A stretch of 64,000 nucleotides of DNA, taken from Hoylesella nanceiensis DSM 19126 = JCM 15639. Lineage in GTDB: Bacteria; Bacteroidota; Bacteroidia; Bacteroidales; Bacteroidaceae. Below, piece by piece: positions 1 through 9,503 of this stretch (its first letter is position 1; the number at the start of each line of letters is the position of its first letter). The notes beneath the pieces are model-generated. The model was not told where the DNA came from. It saw only the letters and a program-made list of their open reading frames with translations, and did not search any database. The position numbers and the translations under genes were made by a program. The stretch is from contig NZ_KB904327.1 in the NCBI RefSeq assembly GCF_000379965.1, positions 124,001-188,000 on the forward strand, read 5' to 3'.

Positions 1-171
1 GTGGCTCATCATGATAAGGGCACCACCGTCATTTAATACCTTTTTAAGTGTAGGAAGTGCACCACGAATTCTTGTTTCATCTGTAACATGTCCTTCTTTA
101 TCAAGAGGTACGTTGAAATCTACACGCACAATTGCTTTTTTACCAGCAAAGTTGAAATCATTGATCTTCAT
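1..171 (-). CDS. pgk: Phosphoglycerate kinase, N-terminal part (cut by window start)
   Basis: The reverse strand reads from an ATG at 171 into the window edge. The 57 visible residues begin [20 protein letters not shown] and include VDFNVPLD and the [11 protein letters not shown] segment, which are the substrate-binding N-terminus of phosphoglycerate kinase, the ATP-forming step of glycolysis. The rest of the gene lies outside the window. A TAnnTTTG box sits upstream at 216-223. The identification rests on these family-typical motifs only, but they are distinctive. Confidence 0.93.
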   Translation of the reverse strand, partial: MKINDFNFAGKKAIVRVDFNVPLDKEGHVTDETRIRGALPTLKKVLNDGGALIMMSH

Positions 172-215
172 TGTTTATATTTTTTATTTATTTGATAATA
201 CTAAAATTGAATACG

Positions 216-223
216 CAAATATA
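216..223 (-). promoter_or_regulatory. Likely -7 box of pgk promoter
   Basis: On the minus strand this reads TATATTTG, matching the Bacteroidetes primary sigma factor -7 consensus TAnnTTTG. It lies about 45 bases upstream of the pgk start. No convincing -33 TTTG was seen, so the call rests on the -7 match and position. Confidence 0.5.
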
Positions 224-328
224 GCAAAAAAAACTGAGAAAGAGGTCCTTTCACATATTATTTTGCTGTTTTTTGTCTTCTGTTGGCGTAAAAGAAAAAT
301 ATCTTCTGTATTATAACTCTGTTCCTAT

Positions 329-997
329 TTATTTTGAAGATGAATTTTCAGAATAAATAGTAGTGTCTTTAATGCCAGCTTCTTGCAATGCTTCTTTGCG
401 TTCAATACATGTTCCGCATACGCCACAATGGAGTTCTTCACCCTTATAACAGCTCCAAGTTTCTGCAAAATCGATGTTTAATTCCTTACCAATTTTTGCA
501 ATATCTCCTTTCGTAATGTGAGTGTAAGGTGCTTCAATAGAGACATTAACAAATGTACCTGCTTGTGCAGCTTGATCCATTGCTTTAATAAATTCATTTC
601 TACAATCAGGATAAATGGTGTGATCTCCACCATGGTTGGCAATGAATACCTTTTTTAACCCGTTGCTTTCAGCTATTCCTATGGCAATAGAAAGCATAAT
701 ACCATTTCTAAAAGGTACAACCGTTGATTTCATATTGTCGCTTGCGTAGTGACCTTCAGGTATCTTTTCGGCACCTTCTAACAAGCTGCTTTTAAAATAC
801 TGATGCATGAAATCTAAATCGATAGTAATGTGTTGAATACCTAAACGCTCGCAATGCATCTTTGCAAAGGGTATCTCTTTGTTGTTATGATTACTGCCAT
901 AGTTAAACGAAATACCCAAAGCTATCTCGTCTTTCTTATCATAGAGTAGAGTGATGGAATCCATTCCACCACTTACTATAATAATCGAATCCTTCAT
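329..997 (-). CDS. queC: 7-cyano-7-deazaguanine synthase QueC
   Basis: QueC converts 7-carboxy-7-deazaguanine to preQ0 with ATP and ammonia in the queuosine tRNA-modification pathway. The 222-residue protein has the PP-loop SGGMDS at residues 9-14. A C-terminal zinc-binding cysteine set sits at about 183, 191, 194 and 197 in the pattern C-x7-CGVCGTC. Length fits the family. It lies 17 bases downstream of radA on the same strand and is probably cotranscribed with it. No other queuosine gene is visible nearby. The start ATG is immediately followed by the PP-loop strand, so no alternative start is likely. Confidence 0.95.
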   Translation of the reverse strand: MKDSIIIVSGGMDSITLLYDKKDEIALGISFNYGSNHNNKEIPFAKMHCERLGIQHITIDLDFMHQYFKSSLLEGAEKIPEGHYASDNMKSTVVPFRNGIMLSIAIGIAESNGLKKVFIANHGGDHTIYPDCRNEFIKAMDQAAQAGTFVNVSIEAPYTHITKGDIAKIGKELNIDFAETWSCYKGEELHCGVCGTCIERKEALQEAGIKDTTIYSENSSSK

Positions 998-1014
998 ATT
1001 GATATATAAGTAAG

Positions 1015-2424
1015 TTATCCAAATAATATTCTTAAAGCCTCTTCTACTTTCTTTACAGGGTGAAGTTGTATGGAATATTTCTTCACATCGAACCCTTGTA
1101 GGTTGTTTTGAGGTATAATCATGTGGGTAAAGCCAAGTTTTTCAGCTTCAGAAATGCGTTGCTCTATTCTACTAACAGTACGCACTTCACCGCTAAGTCC
1201 AACTTCTCCAGCCATACACCAACCCACATCTATAGGTGTATCTACATTACTTGACAACACTGCAACTATGACACTAAGGTCCATTGCCAAATCGGTTACA
1301 CGCAAACCACCAGCAATATTGAGGAAAACGTCTTTCTGCATGAGTTTAAATCCTACTCGCTTTTCGAGTACAGCCAATAGCATATTGAGTCTACGTTGCT
1401 CAAAACCTGTTGCAGAACGCTGTGGAGTTCCATAAGCAGCAGTAGACACTAACGCTTGAGTTTCAAGCATTAAAGGTCGTGCTCCCTCTATTGCACAACT
1501 GATTGCGACGCCAGATAAGCCACTAAGGTCTTGCGATAAAAGTAGCTCTGATGGGTTTTCTACTTGGCGAAGTCCTGTATCTCGCATTTCATAAATGCCC
1601 AATTCAGAAGTACTTCCGAATCTATTTTTAGTAGCTCTAAGTATTCTATATACGTGATGTTGGTCGCCTTCGAACATAATAACCGTATCAACTATATGCT
1701 CAAGTACCTTTGGACCAGCGAAAGTTCCTTCTTTATTGATGTGTCCAATGAGAAGAACTGGTGTGTTTGTTGTCTTTGCAAAGCGTAGAAGTTGTGACGA
1801 ACATTCTCTCACTTGTGTGATACTTCCTGGGCTACTTTCTACTTGTTCTGTAGAAATAGTTTGGATAGAGTCTATAATGATCAATTCAGGTTGAATGTCA
1901 ATGATCTGCTCAAAGATAGTCTCTAATGACGTTTCACATAATATAATAAGGTTATCATGGTCGATAGAAGTATCCTTTAAGCCTTTAGATAAACGTTCGG
2001 CACGCATCTTTAGTTGATATGCACTCTCTTCACCGCTTACATATAACACTTTAAGATGCGACAAAGATAAAAGTGTTTGCATTGTGAGCGTACTCTTTCC
2101 AATACCTGGCTCTCCGCCAAGTAGGGTGATCGAACCTCTAACAAGTCCACCTCCAAGAACACGATTTAGCTCTCCGTCGTTCATATTAATGCGTGGAGCT
2201 TCGGTTCCCGATATTTCATTTAAGCGCAAAGGCTTATTGTCTTGATTTGCAAGATGATGTGGGTTACTTGCTATTGTGGTTCTACTTGTGGTTTTCTTGC
2301 TATTACTTCCGAGTCTAAACTCTTTGAAAGTGTTCCATTCTCCACATGAAGGACACTTGCCAATCCACTTTGCTGAGTCGAAACCACAATTCGAACAAAC
2401 ATAAGCAATTTTATCTTTTGCCAT
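1015..2424 (-). CDS. radA: DNA repair protein RadA (Sms)
   Basis: RadA is a RecA-like branch-migration ATPase and helicase used in recombination and repair. The 469-residue protein has the N-terminal four-cysteine zinc finger (C10, C13, C24, C27). Walker A is GEPGIGKST at about 104-112, and the RadA-specific KNRFG motif is at 266-270. The C-terminal half matches the Lon-like domain of the family. Length is normal. The gene is divergent from the lipoprotein at 2597 and has its own TAnnTTTG box at 2514-2521. queC follows closely. Confidence 0.97.
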   Translation of the reverse strand: MAKDKIAYVCSNCGFDSAKWIGKCPSCGEWNTFKEFRLGSNSKKTTSRTTIASNPHHLANQDNKPLRLNEISGTEAPRINMNDGELNRVLGGGLVRGSITLLGGEPGIGKSTLTMQTLLSLSHLKVLYVSGEESAYQLKMRAERLSKGLKDTSIDHDNLIILCETSLETIFEQIIDIQPELIIIDSIQTISTEQVESSPGSITQVRECSSQLLRFAKTTNTPVLLIGHINKEGTFAGPKVLEHIVDTVIMFEGDQHHVYRILRATKNRFGSTSELGIYEMRDTGLRQVENPSELLLSQDLSGLSGVAISCAIEGARPLMLETQALVSTAAYGTPQRSATGFEQRRLNMLLAVLEKRVGFKLMQKDVFLNIAGGLRVTDLAMDLSVIVAVLSSNVDTPIDVGWCMAGEVGLSGEVRTVSRIEQRISEAEKLGFTHMIIPQNNLQGFDVKKYSIQLHPVKKVEEALRILFG

Positions 2425-2513
2425 CTAATTGTTTCTTATATTTTGTTGTTGTCAATTGTCTTTGTTTTGCACTAGATATGCTATATAAATAATGTTACAT
2501 ACGAAGTGCTAGA

Positions 2514-2521
2514 CAAAAGTA
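2514..2521 (-). promoter_or_regulatory. Likely -7 box of radA-queC promoter
   Basis: The minus strand reads TACTTTTG, a match to TAnnTTTG, about 90 bases upstream of radA. It stands back to back with the plus-strand box at 2553-2560, so both divergent genes are served from a 172-base intergenic region. Confidence 0.55.
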
Positions 2522-2552
2522 GTAATAATTTCTTAGTTAGGAAAATAATTAT

Positions 2553-2560
2553 TACTTTTG
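2553..2560 (+). promoter_or_regulatory. Likely -7 box for lipoprotein gene at 2597
   Basis: TACTTTTG matches TAnnTTTG and lies 36 bases before the ATG at 2597. Confidence 0.55.
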
Positions 2561-2596
2561 CAATACTGTGTTATAGTATGAAATGAATACAATTAT

Positions 2597-3508
2597 ATGA
2601 AAAATATTACCATCTTATTGTTTGCTTTTGTTGTTTTCTTAGGAGGATGTGCAAACAATAGCTCACGAGAACAAGAAAAACAAGAGAAAGAAAAGCAAAG
2701 AAAATTAGACTCTTTGGCGCTAAAGATAGCTGTAACTCCAACGTTAGACTGTCTACCTTTATTCATAGCGAAAGAGAGAGAGATGTTCTCTTCAAAAGAA
2801 CTTGATGTTCGTTTGAAGAGATTTAAGGCAGATATGGATTGTGATACTGCTTTTGTTTCTGGGTCAGTTGATGGTATGTTCTCGGATCTTGCACGCACAA
2901 TGCGTATCGAAAGCAAAGGTTTACCCGTTGAATATTTATCTGTAACCAATAAATCGTGGAAGTTAATTGCCAATAGAATTGCTCGTTTAAAGCACACTTA
3001 TCAATTTAATGATAAGATGATTGCAATAACTCGTTATTCTGCAATCGACTATTTAACAACCAAAGTGTTCGAGAGTGTGAAGTTAAAAGACCCCTTCTAC
3101 CGAATTCAAGTGAATGATGTTGCGATACGATTAAAGATGTTAACCAATAATGAATTGGATGCTGCATGGCTCCCAGAGCCACAAGCTGCGGTGGCATTGC
3201 ATAGCAAGAACAATCAATTAAGCGATAGTAGAGACCTTAAAGTTTCGTTAGGTGTTTTGGCATTTAGAAAGAAATGCTTCTCAAATGAGCATAAAAAACA
3301 ACAAATAAAGGCTTTAGCAGAGATTTATAATGCTGCTTGCGATTCGATAAATAAGAATGGATTATCTGCTTATTCTGCAATTATAAAGAAGTATTGTAAC
3401 CAATCTGAAGACGTAGCAGCAAGCATAAAATACGACAAATATCAACACATTACTCCTGTAAGTAATGAGTCTAAAGCTCTAATGCAAAAGTATTTAGGTA
3501 ACAATTGA
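2597..3508 (+). CDS. Lipoprotein resembling an ABC transporter substrate-binding protein
   Basis: The 303-residue protein starts with a lipoprotein signal, lipobox FLGGC with Cys18, followed by a charged linker rich in Glu, Lys and Gln. The mature part (LKIAVTPTLDCLPLFIAKE at about 42-60, then a VDGMFSDLART segment) resembles NitT/TauT/Thi5-type periplasmic binding proteins. These bind small solutes for ABC importers. No permease or ATPase is adjacent, so the ligand and any partner are unknown. The next gene, a TPR protein, starts 28 bases downstream and may be cotranscribed. The fold assignment is moderately sure; the transport role is inference. Confidence 0.72.
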   Translation: MKNITILLFAFVVFLGGCANNSSREQEKQEKEKQRKLDSLALKIAVTPTLDCLPLFIAKEREMFSSKELDVRLKRFKADMDCDTAFVSGSVDGMFSDLARTMRIESKGLPVEYLSVTNKSWKLIANRIARLKHTYQFNDKMIAITRYSAIDYLTTKVFESVKLKDPFYRIQVNDVAIRLKMLTNNELDAAWLPEPQAAVALHSKNNQLSDSRDLKVSLGVLAFRKKCFSNEHKKQQIKALAEIYNAACDSINKNGLSAYSAIIKKYCNQSEDVAASIKYDKYQHITPVSNESKALMQKYLGNN

Positions 3509-3536
3509 TAGGATATATAAATAAGAACTTATTATT

Positions 3537-5738
3537 GTGATACAATCGAAAACATTAAATGAGGTAAAACACCTTATTATTAAAGATAAAAATATTAGTA
3601 AAGCAATTGCTCTTCTTCATCAATATCTTTCAAAGAATGAGTGTTTCTCTCAGTTGGAGAGAGTCGAAGAAATAAAGAAAGAATATAATTTGATGAAGGA
3701 ATACATGCTAAAAGGCTATGTAGACCAGCAACGCAACCAACTTTATTCCTCTCTTTTACAAAGGTTATACGTCATCACCATGAATGCATCTATTGATGTA
3801 TTCAAAGATAAAAATCTAACTCCTGTAACTAAAGAACCCTCTTTAGGTGAGGATATTTTTACTTTTGAAGAGATAGAAAAGACGCTAACACAGTTTGTAC
3901 AAGATGTTACAATGCTGTCGTTAGAGTTAGATTCGAACAAAGAAACCAAACAAAAGCAAATTTATTCAGACCATTATAACTATCTATCACGATTGTTTAA
4001 TGTCATTGTTGTATCTCATCAATGGAGCGAATCTTTTGCCCTTTCATTCCAAAGTCTATTGCTTTCTCCGACGATAGAGACATCTGATGTTCAGCAAATC
4101 GTATCTGCAATAACGTTAGGAGCTATGCAAGTGTTTGATATCAATAAGTTCAAAACGCTTGTAACGCTATATTTAAATGCAGAAGATGAAGAGGTTAAGC
4201 AACGTGCATTGGTTGGATTTGCTTTTACTTTGCCATCGTTAGAAGACGAATTATACCCCGAAGTGAAAGAGATTGTAGATGAGGTAATTGCTAAAAAAGG
4301 TGCTAAGGAACTGTATGAATTGCAACTTCAAGTGTTCTATTGTAAGAATACTGATGCAGATAATGAAGAACTTCAGAAGAATATTCTACCCAATATCATG
4401 GAAAATGAGCATTTTTCTTTGAACTCTTCAGATATCATCGACTTGGAAAAAGATAACCTTAAAGACATCTTGGGGCAACATTCTAGCGAACAAGACATTG
4501 AAAAGTTAGAAGCAAGTATAGATAAAATGAAAGATATGCAGAAGGCAGGTGCCGATATTTATTTTGGTGGTTTTGCTCGAATGAAAAGCTTTTCTTTCTT
4601 TTATAGATTAAGTAATTGGTTCACTCCCTTTAGCTTTAATCACCCAGAGGTAGCGTCTTTGGTAGATAAAATAGGAGAGAGTAAGTTTATAAAAGAATTG
4701 ATGAACAACGGACCTTTCTGCAATTCGGATAAATATTCCTTTGCTTTGTCTTTGTCGCAGGTCATCACTTCCTTACCAGCAAACATGAAAGAGATGTTTG
4801 AAAACAGCGGAATGTTGCCCGATAATATGATTGTAGGTGATTTAAATTCACCTTCTTACATTCGTCGAACCTATCTGCAAGATTTGTATAGGTTTTTCCG
4901 TTTGTCTACATTTAAAAATGTATTCTTCAACCCCTTCAATTATAGTCGCACAGAAAAGCAATCCTTTTTCTTTGTAAACTCATTGCTTTTAGACACTAAT
5001 TTGAATGCTTTTGCACCTGAATTAGTGCGCTTTTTGATGAAGAAGAAAATGTATAACGAAATACCCGACATTCTTTCTGCTTATGAAAACGGAACGGATA
5101 GGGGATTAAAGCACCTTGCAGCGTTGTATTATTTGCAAAAAGGAAGTTATATTTCGGCCAAAGTTTACTACGAAATGCTCTATACTGAAGATACAAACGA
5201 TCTAAAAGCGTTGCAAGGATTAGCACAAAGTGAACTGTATCTTGAACACCATAAAAAGGCGATTGAATATTATTCGATATTACTTCAACATGCTCCCGAA
5301 AAGTTCTCTTATCAGTTTAATAAGGCAATAGCTCTTCTTAATGAAGGCGAACTCAATGAAGGTATGAATATACTCTTTAAGTTAGATCTTGAAAAAGCTG
5401 ATAACTTGGATATTAAGCGTGCAATTGCTTGGGGTTATTTGTTGCAGAAACGTGCAGAAGATTCGATCAAAATGTATCGTAGTTTGTTTGAATCTAACAA
5501 CCAAATGGTTTCGGATTATTTAAACATGTCTTATGCTTTATGGGCAAATAGCGAAGTGGAAGAATCGGTGAAGATGTTTAAGCAATATATCGAATCGTTG
5601 AAGTTGGAAAAAGAAGAGGCTCGCATAAAATTGCAAAAAGATTTTGCTAACGATAGAATATTCTTTAAAACCTATCTTTATAGCGACGCCGAATGTAATA
5701 TTATGCTTGATTTAATCTTCGAAGAATCTGCAAATTAA
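3537..5738 (+). CDS. Large TPR-repeat protein of unknown function
   Basis: The protein has 733 residues, no evident signal peptide and no membrane segment. The C-terminal part, about residues 515-710, shows tetratricopeptide-like helical repeats (runs such as ALYYLQKGSYISAKVYYEML and KAIEYYSILLQHAPE), which usually mediate protein-protein contacts. The N-terminal 500 residues are helical-looking and unrecognised. The start is a GTG at 3537; no in-frame ATG fits closer to the upstream gene. It ends 28 bases before a terminator hairpin. It probably forms a two-gene unit with the preceding lipoprotein gene. Confidence 0.8.
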   Translation: MIQSKTLNEVKHLIIKDKNISKAIALLHQYLSKNECFSQLERVEEIKKEYNLMKEYMLKGYVDQQRNQLYSSLLQRLYVITMNASIDVFKDKNLTPVTKEPSLGEDIFTFEEIEKTLTQFVQDVTMLSLELDSNKETKQKQIYSDHYNYLSRLFNVIVVSHQWSESFALSFQSLLLSPTIETSDVQQIVSAITLGAMQVFDINKFKTLVTLYLNAEDEEVKQRALVGFAFTLPSLEDELYPEVKEIVDEVIAKKGAKELYELQLQVFYCKNTDADNEELQKNILPNIMENEHFSLNSSDIIDLEKDNLKDILGQHSSEQDIEKLEASIDKMKDMQKAGADIYFGGFARMKSFSFFYRLSNWFTPFSFNHPEVASLVDKIGESKFIKELMNNGPFCNSDKYSFALSLSQVITSLPANMKEMFENSGMLPDNMIVGDLNSPSYIRRTYLQDLYRFFRLSTFKNVFFNPFNYSRTEKQSFFFVNSLLLDTNLNAFAPELVRFLMKKKMYNEIPDILSAYENGTDRGLKHLAALYYLQKGSYISAKVYYEMLYTEDTNDLKALQGLAQSELYLEHHKKAIEYYSILLQHAPEKFSYQFNKAIALLNEGELNEGMNILFKLDLEKADNLDIKRAIAWGYLLQKRAEDSIKMYRSLFESNNQMVSDYLNMSYALWANSEVEESVKMFKQYIESLKLEKEEARIKLQKDFANDRIFFKTYLYSDAECNIMLDLIFEESAN

Positions 5739-5765
5739 TGACTTTACACTCATTCAATAATAATG

Positions 5766-5793
5766 AAACATCTCCATTTGGGGATGTTTTTTT
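5766..5793 (+). terminator. Rho-independent terminator after TPR gene
   Basis: AAACATCTCC pairs with GGGGATGTTT across a four-base ATTT loop, and a run of T follows. Confidence 0.85.
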
Positions 5794-5860
5794 ATGCCGT
5801 AAAGGATACAAACAACGCTAAAAAAATACATAAAAGCAGTGCTATAACAAAATATTGAAG

Positions 5861-5868
5861 TATCTTTG
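5861..5868 (+). promoter_or_regulatory. Likely -7 box of GH3-family gene
   Basis: TATCTTTG matches TAnnTTTG and lies 26 bases before the ATG at 5895, downstream of the terminator at 5766-5793. Confidence 0.6.
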
Positions 5869-5894
5869 TAATTTAAAAATATAGTAATAGAACA

Positions 5895-7421
5895 ATGAAT
5901 TTAACTAGCATTGTAGGTAAAGCTTTTAAAAGTCGTCAGAAAGAATTGCTCCTTCATCAGCAAGGTGCAGTGGCTTTACAGCATAATGTGTTGCGAAATA
6001 TACTTCAACAAGGACAAAATACAGAGTATGGAAGACGTCATAATCTTTCAAATGTAAATACTTATCAACAATTTGCTCAATCAGTTCCTCTAAATACTTA
6101 CGAAGATTTAAAAGGCGATATTGATAGAATGCGTCAGGGAGAGAAAGATATTCTTTGGTCTGGAACAGTGCAATGGTATGCTAAATCATCGGGAACAACC
6201 AACGATAAAAGTAAGTTTATTCCTGTTTCAAAGGCAGGTTTAAAGAATATTCATTATAAAGGTGGTTCAGATAGCGTTTCTCTTTATTTAGAAAACGTGC
6301 CTAACAGCAGAATGTTTGATGGTAAAGGACTTATTCTTGGCGGTAGTCATAGTCCTAATTACAATGTAAAAAATAGCTTAGTTGGTGACTTAAGTGCTAT
6401 CTTAATTGAGAATATTAATCCTTTAGTTAATTTTGTTCGTGTTCCAAAGAAACAAACAGCATTGCTAAGTGATTTTGAGGTGAAACGTAAATTGATTGCT
6501 CTTGAAACATTAGGAAAGAATATTACGAATATTTCGGGAGTACCTTCGTGGATGCTTTCTGTATTGGTAGAAGTACTAGAGCAGTCGAAGAAAACCACAA
6601 TCGACGAGGTTTGGCCAAATATAGAGGTATTTTTTCATGGTGGAATTGCCTTTACTCCTTATCGGAAGCAATACGAACAGATTATTAAAAGTCCCAATAT
6701 GCATTATATGGAAACATACAATGCAAGTGAAGGATTCTTCGGAATACAAAACGATTTGAGCGATTCTTCAATGCTCTTAATGTGCGACTATGATGTGTTC
6801 TATGAGTTTATACCAATGAGTGAGTTCTATAATGAACGCCCAACTGTGGTTCCTTTAGAAGGAGTAGAGGTGGGAGTGAATTATGCAATGGTTATAACAA
6901 CATCGTGTGGTCTATGGCGTTACATCATAGGTGATACTATTTCATTTACATCAATCAATCCTTATAAATTCAAAATCACTGGTAGAACAAAATCGTTTAT
7001 CAATGCTTTTGGAGAGGAATTGATTATTGATAATGCAGAAAAGGGCTTGGCTTATGCTTGTAAGGCAACAAATGCAGAGGTAAAAGAATATACGGCTGCT
7101 CCTGTTTATATGGATGAAAATGCTCATTGTAGACATCAGTGGTTGATAGAATTTAGTAGATTCCCTGATGATATTTCATGTTTTACACAGCTTTTGGATA
7201 AACACTTACAAGAGATCAATAGCGATTATGAGGCGAAACGCTTTAATGATATAACCCTACAACACCTTGAAGTGGTGGTAGCACGTGAGAACTTGTTTCA
7301 CGATTGGCTTAAGAGTAAAGGCAAGTTAGGTGGTCAACATAAAGTGCCTCGCTTGAGTAATGAACGTAAAATAATGGAAGAGTTATTGCAATATAATTAC
7401 AATAGCGAAGTAAAAGATTAA
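5895..7421 (+). CDS. GH3-family acyl-adenylating/amidosynthetase-like protein
   Basis: The 508-residue cytosolic protein belongs to the GH3 superfamily, which activates carboxylic acids as acyl-adenylates and, in plants, conjugates them to amino acids. The ATP-binding motif YAKSSGTTNDKSKF is at about 95-108. The region ETYNASEGFFGIQ and the WRYIIGDTISF segment are the further nucleotide-binding motifs of the family. The length is typical of bacterial members, whose substrate is not established. It has its own promoter box. The Ig-like lipoprotein gene follows 50 bases downstream, so cotranscription is possible. No partner gene points to a substrate. Confidence 0.88.
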   Translation: MNLTSIVGKAFKSRQKELLLHQQGAVALQHNVLRNILQQGQNTEYGRRHNLSNVNTYQQFAQSVPLNTYEDLKGDIDRMRQGEKDILWSGTVQWYAKSSGTTNDKSKFIPVSKAGLKNIHYKGGSDSVSLYLENVPNSRMFDGKGLILGGSHSPNYNVKNSLVGDLSAILIENINPLVNFVRVPKKQTALLSDFEVKRKLIALETLGKNITNISGVPSWMLSVLVEVLEQSKKTTIDEVWPNIEVFFHGGIAFTPYRKQYEQIIKSPNMHYMETYNASEGFFGIQNDLSDSSMLLMCDYDVFYEFIPMSEFYNERPTVVPLEGVEVGVNYAMVITTSCGLWRYIIGDTISFTSINPYKFKITGRTKSFINAFGEELIIDNAEKGLAYACKATNAEVKEYTAAPVYMDENAHCRHQWLIEFSRFPDDISCFTQLLDKHLQEINSDYEAKRFNDITLQHLEVVVARENLFHDWLKSKGKLGGQHKVPRLSNERKIMEELLQYNYNSEVKD

Positions 7422-7471
7422 TACTTTTCTGTAATTATTTGAATAATAATATATTAAATAAATATATATTG

Positions 7472-9475
7472 ATGGATAAGAAGAGTGATAATAGGATAAC
7501 AAGGCGGTCGCTTTATGGTTTAATGGCTGTGCTTTGTTGTGTCATTTACTCATGTGCTAAGATGGGACAGCCTGACGGTGGGTGGTATGATGAAACCCCT
7601 CCACGAGTTATTAAGGCTATTCCTGAAGATAAAGGAACAAACGTAAATGAAAAAAGAATTACTATATTCTTTGATGAATTCATAAAATTAGATAACCCAA
7701 GTGAGAAAGTTGTTATCTCACCTCCACAATTAGAGGCTCCTGATATCAAGGGAGTTGGAAAGCGTATTGATATAAAATTACGTGATTCTCTAAAACAAAA
7801 TACTACTTATACCATCGACTTTAGTGATGCAATATCAGACAATACCGAAGGAAATCCATTGGGAAACTATACTTATAGCTTCTCTACTGGAGATAAAATC
7901 GATACTCTTGAGGTGAGCGGTTGTGTGTTAGACGCTGAAAATTTGGAGCCAATAAAAGGTATTTTAGTTGGTTTATACTCTGATACAACCAATGTTGCGT
8001 TTACCAAGAAAGCGATGTTGCGTGTGTCGAGAACCGATAGTAGAGGTCGTTTTGTCATCAAAGGTGTTGCAAGTGGAACCTATCGTATTTATGCTTTGCA
8101 AGATGCTGATGCCAATTATTATTTCAATCAAAAAAGCGAACGCATTGCCTTTACAAGCGAACTCATAACTCCTTCGTTTCAAGGAGATATTCGTCAAGAT
8201 ACCATTTGGGCAGATTCGCTTCGTATAAAGAATATTATTCAAAAGCCTTATACTCGCTTTTTGCCTGATAACATTGTGCTAAAAGCCTTTACAGAGCAAA
8301 ATACTGATCGTTATTTCTTAAAAAGTGAGCGTAAAGAACCAGAGGCTTTCTCATTGTTTTTCAGTTCTGGAAGTAAGGATTTACCACAAATTAGAGGCTT
8401 AAACTTTAATAGTAAAGATGCTTTCTTAATCGAAACATCTGCTAAAAGAGATTCGCTTACTTATTGGATAAAGGATACTGCCTTGGTAAATAATGATAGT
8501 TTGGAAGTGGAAATAAAGTTCTTGGCAACAGATAGTACTGGAGCTTTGAAAGAGAAGTTAGATACTTTACCGCTTGTTCCACGCCTTTCTTATGTTAAAC
8601 GCTTGAAACTTCAAGAACAAGCACACGAAACTTGGAAGAAGAAACAAGAGAAGTTGAAGAAGAAAGGGGAGCCTTTCGATTCGATTACGCCTAAAGAAAA
8701 GCTTCGAATAGAAATTAACCCATCGGGTCAAATGGCTCCTGATAGGAATATTCTATTATCGTTTAAAAATCCAATAGTAAAACTTGATACATCTAAAGTG
8801 CATCTATTTGTAAAGCATGATAGTCTTTGGTATCAGGCAAAATATAGGTTGTCGCCTCAGATTATTACTCCTCCTGATTCTACTTATGCTGCTATTGCAT
8901 CTCCTGCAAATCGCTTTTATGAGTTGAAAGCAGAGTGGAAGCCTGGTGCAGAGTATAGTCTTGAGTTAGATTCTATGGCTTTTGTAGACCTTTATGGATC
9001 GGTTTCAGGAAAAGAAAAACAAGGATTTAGAATCAAAGCATTAGACGAATATTCTACTATCTTATTCACTTTAAGTGGAGTAGATAATGAGAATGTTGTA
9101 TTGCAGTTATTGAATAACTCTGATAAGGTGGTGAAACAAATTGAAACTAGCAAGTCTACTGCCGAGATGTTCTATGTTGAACCAAGTACATATTATGTGA
9201 GAGCGTTTATTGATAGAAACAAAAATGGACTTTGGGATACTGGCGATTATGCACGAAATGAGCAGCCCGAAGAGGTTTATTACTATCCTGAAAAGGTAGA
9301 ATGTAAGGCCAAATGGGACGTAACTGTATCTTGGAATCTGAAAGGTAAGCCACTGAATGCTCAGAAACCAGGTGAAATTACCAAACAAAAGGCTGACAAT
9401 AAAAAAACAATTCGACATAGAAATCAAGAAAGAGCACGTGAAAAGGGACTAGAATATTTGCCTAATTCATTGTAG
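7472..9475 (+). CDS. Ig-like-domain lipoprotein
   Basis: I start this at the ATG at 7472 rather than an upstream in-frame TTG at 7439, because it gives a normal lipoprotein signal (RRSLYGLMAVLCCVIYSC, lipobox Cys28). The 667-residue product has an SbsA-type Ig-like domain (Big_5) at about residues 40-140, with PPRVIKAIPEDKGTNV at its start. A carboxypeptidase-like or prealbumin-like beta domain follows at about 145-220. The remainder is beta-rich. Such proteins are common in Bacteroidetes envelopes, but their function is not established. The DUF3108 gene starts 28 bases downstream and the two are probably one operon. Confidence 0.82.
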   Translation: MDKKSDNRITRRSLYGLMAVLCCVIYSCAKMGQPDGGWYDETPPRVIKAIPEDKGTNVNEKRITIFFDEFIKLDNPSEKVVISPPQLEAPDIKGVGKRIDIKLRDSLKQNTTYTIDFSDAISDNTEGNPLGNYTYSFSTGDKIDTLEVSGCVLDAENLEPIKGILVGLYSDTTNVAFTKKAMLRVSRTDSRGRFVIKGVASGTYRIYALQDADANYYFNQKSERIAFTSELITPSFQGDIRQDTIWADSLRIKNIIQKPYTRFLPDNIVLKAFTEQNTDRYFLKSERKEPEAFSLFFSSGSKDLPQIRGLNFNSKDAFLIETSAKRDSLTYWIKDTALVNNDSLEVEIKFLATDSTGALKEKLDTLPLVPRLSYVKRLKLQEQAHETWKKKQEKLKKKGEPFDSITPKEKLRIEINPSGQMAPDRNILLSFKNPIVKLDTSKVHLFVKHDSLWYQAKYRLSPQIITPPDSTYAAIASPANRFYELKAEWKPGAEYSLELDSMAFVDLYGSVSGKEKQGFRIKALDEYSTILFTLSGVDNENVVLQLLNNSDKVVKQIETSKSTAEMFYVEPSTYYVRAFIDRNKNGLWDTGDYARNEQPEEVYYYPEKVECKAKWDVTVSWNLKGKPLNAQKPGEITKQKADNKKTIRHRNQERAREKGLEYLPNSL

Positions 9476-9503
9476 TTTTATACTTTTGCTGAGGAAAGAA
9501 AAG

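Noticed and set aside
11-316. 101-codon plus-strand frame at the left edge
   Set aside because: It is antisense to pgk and its promoter region; the pgk reading on the other strand matches a known family.
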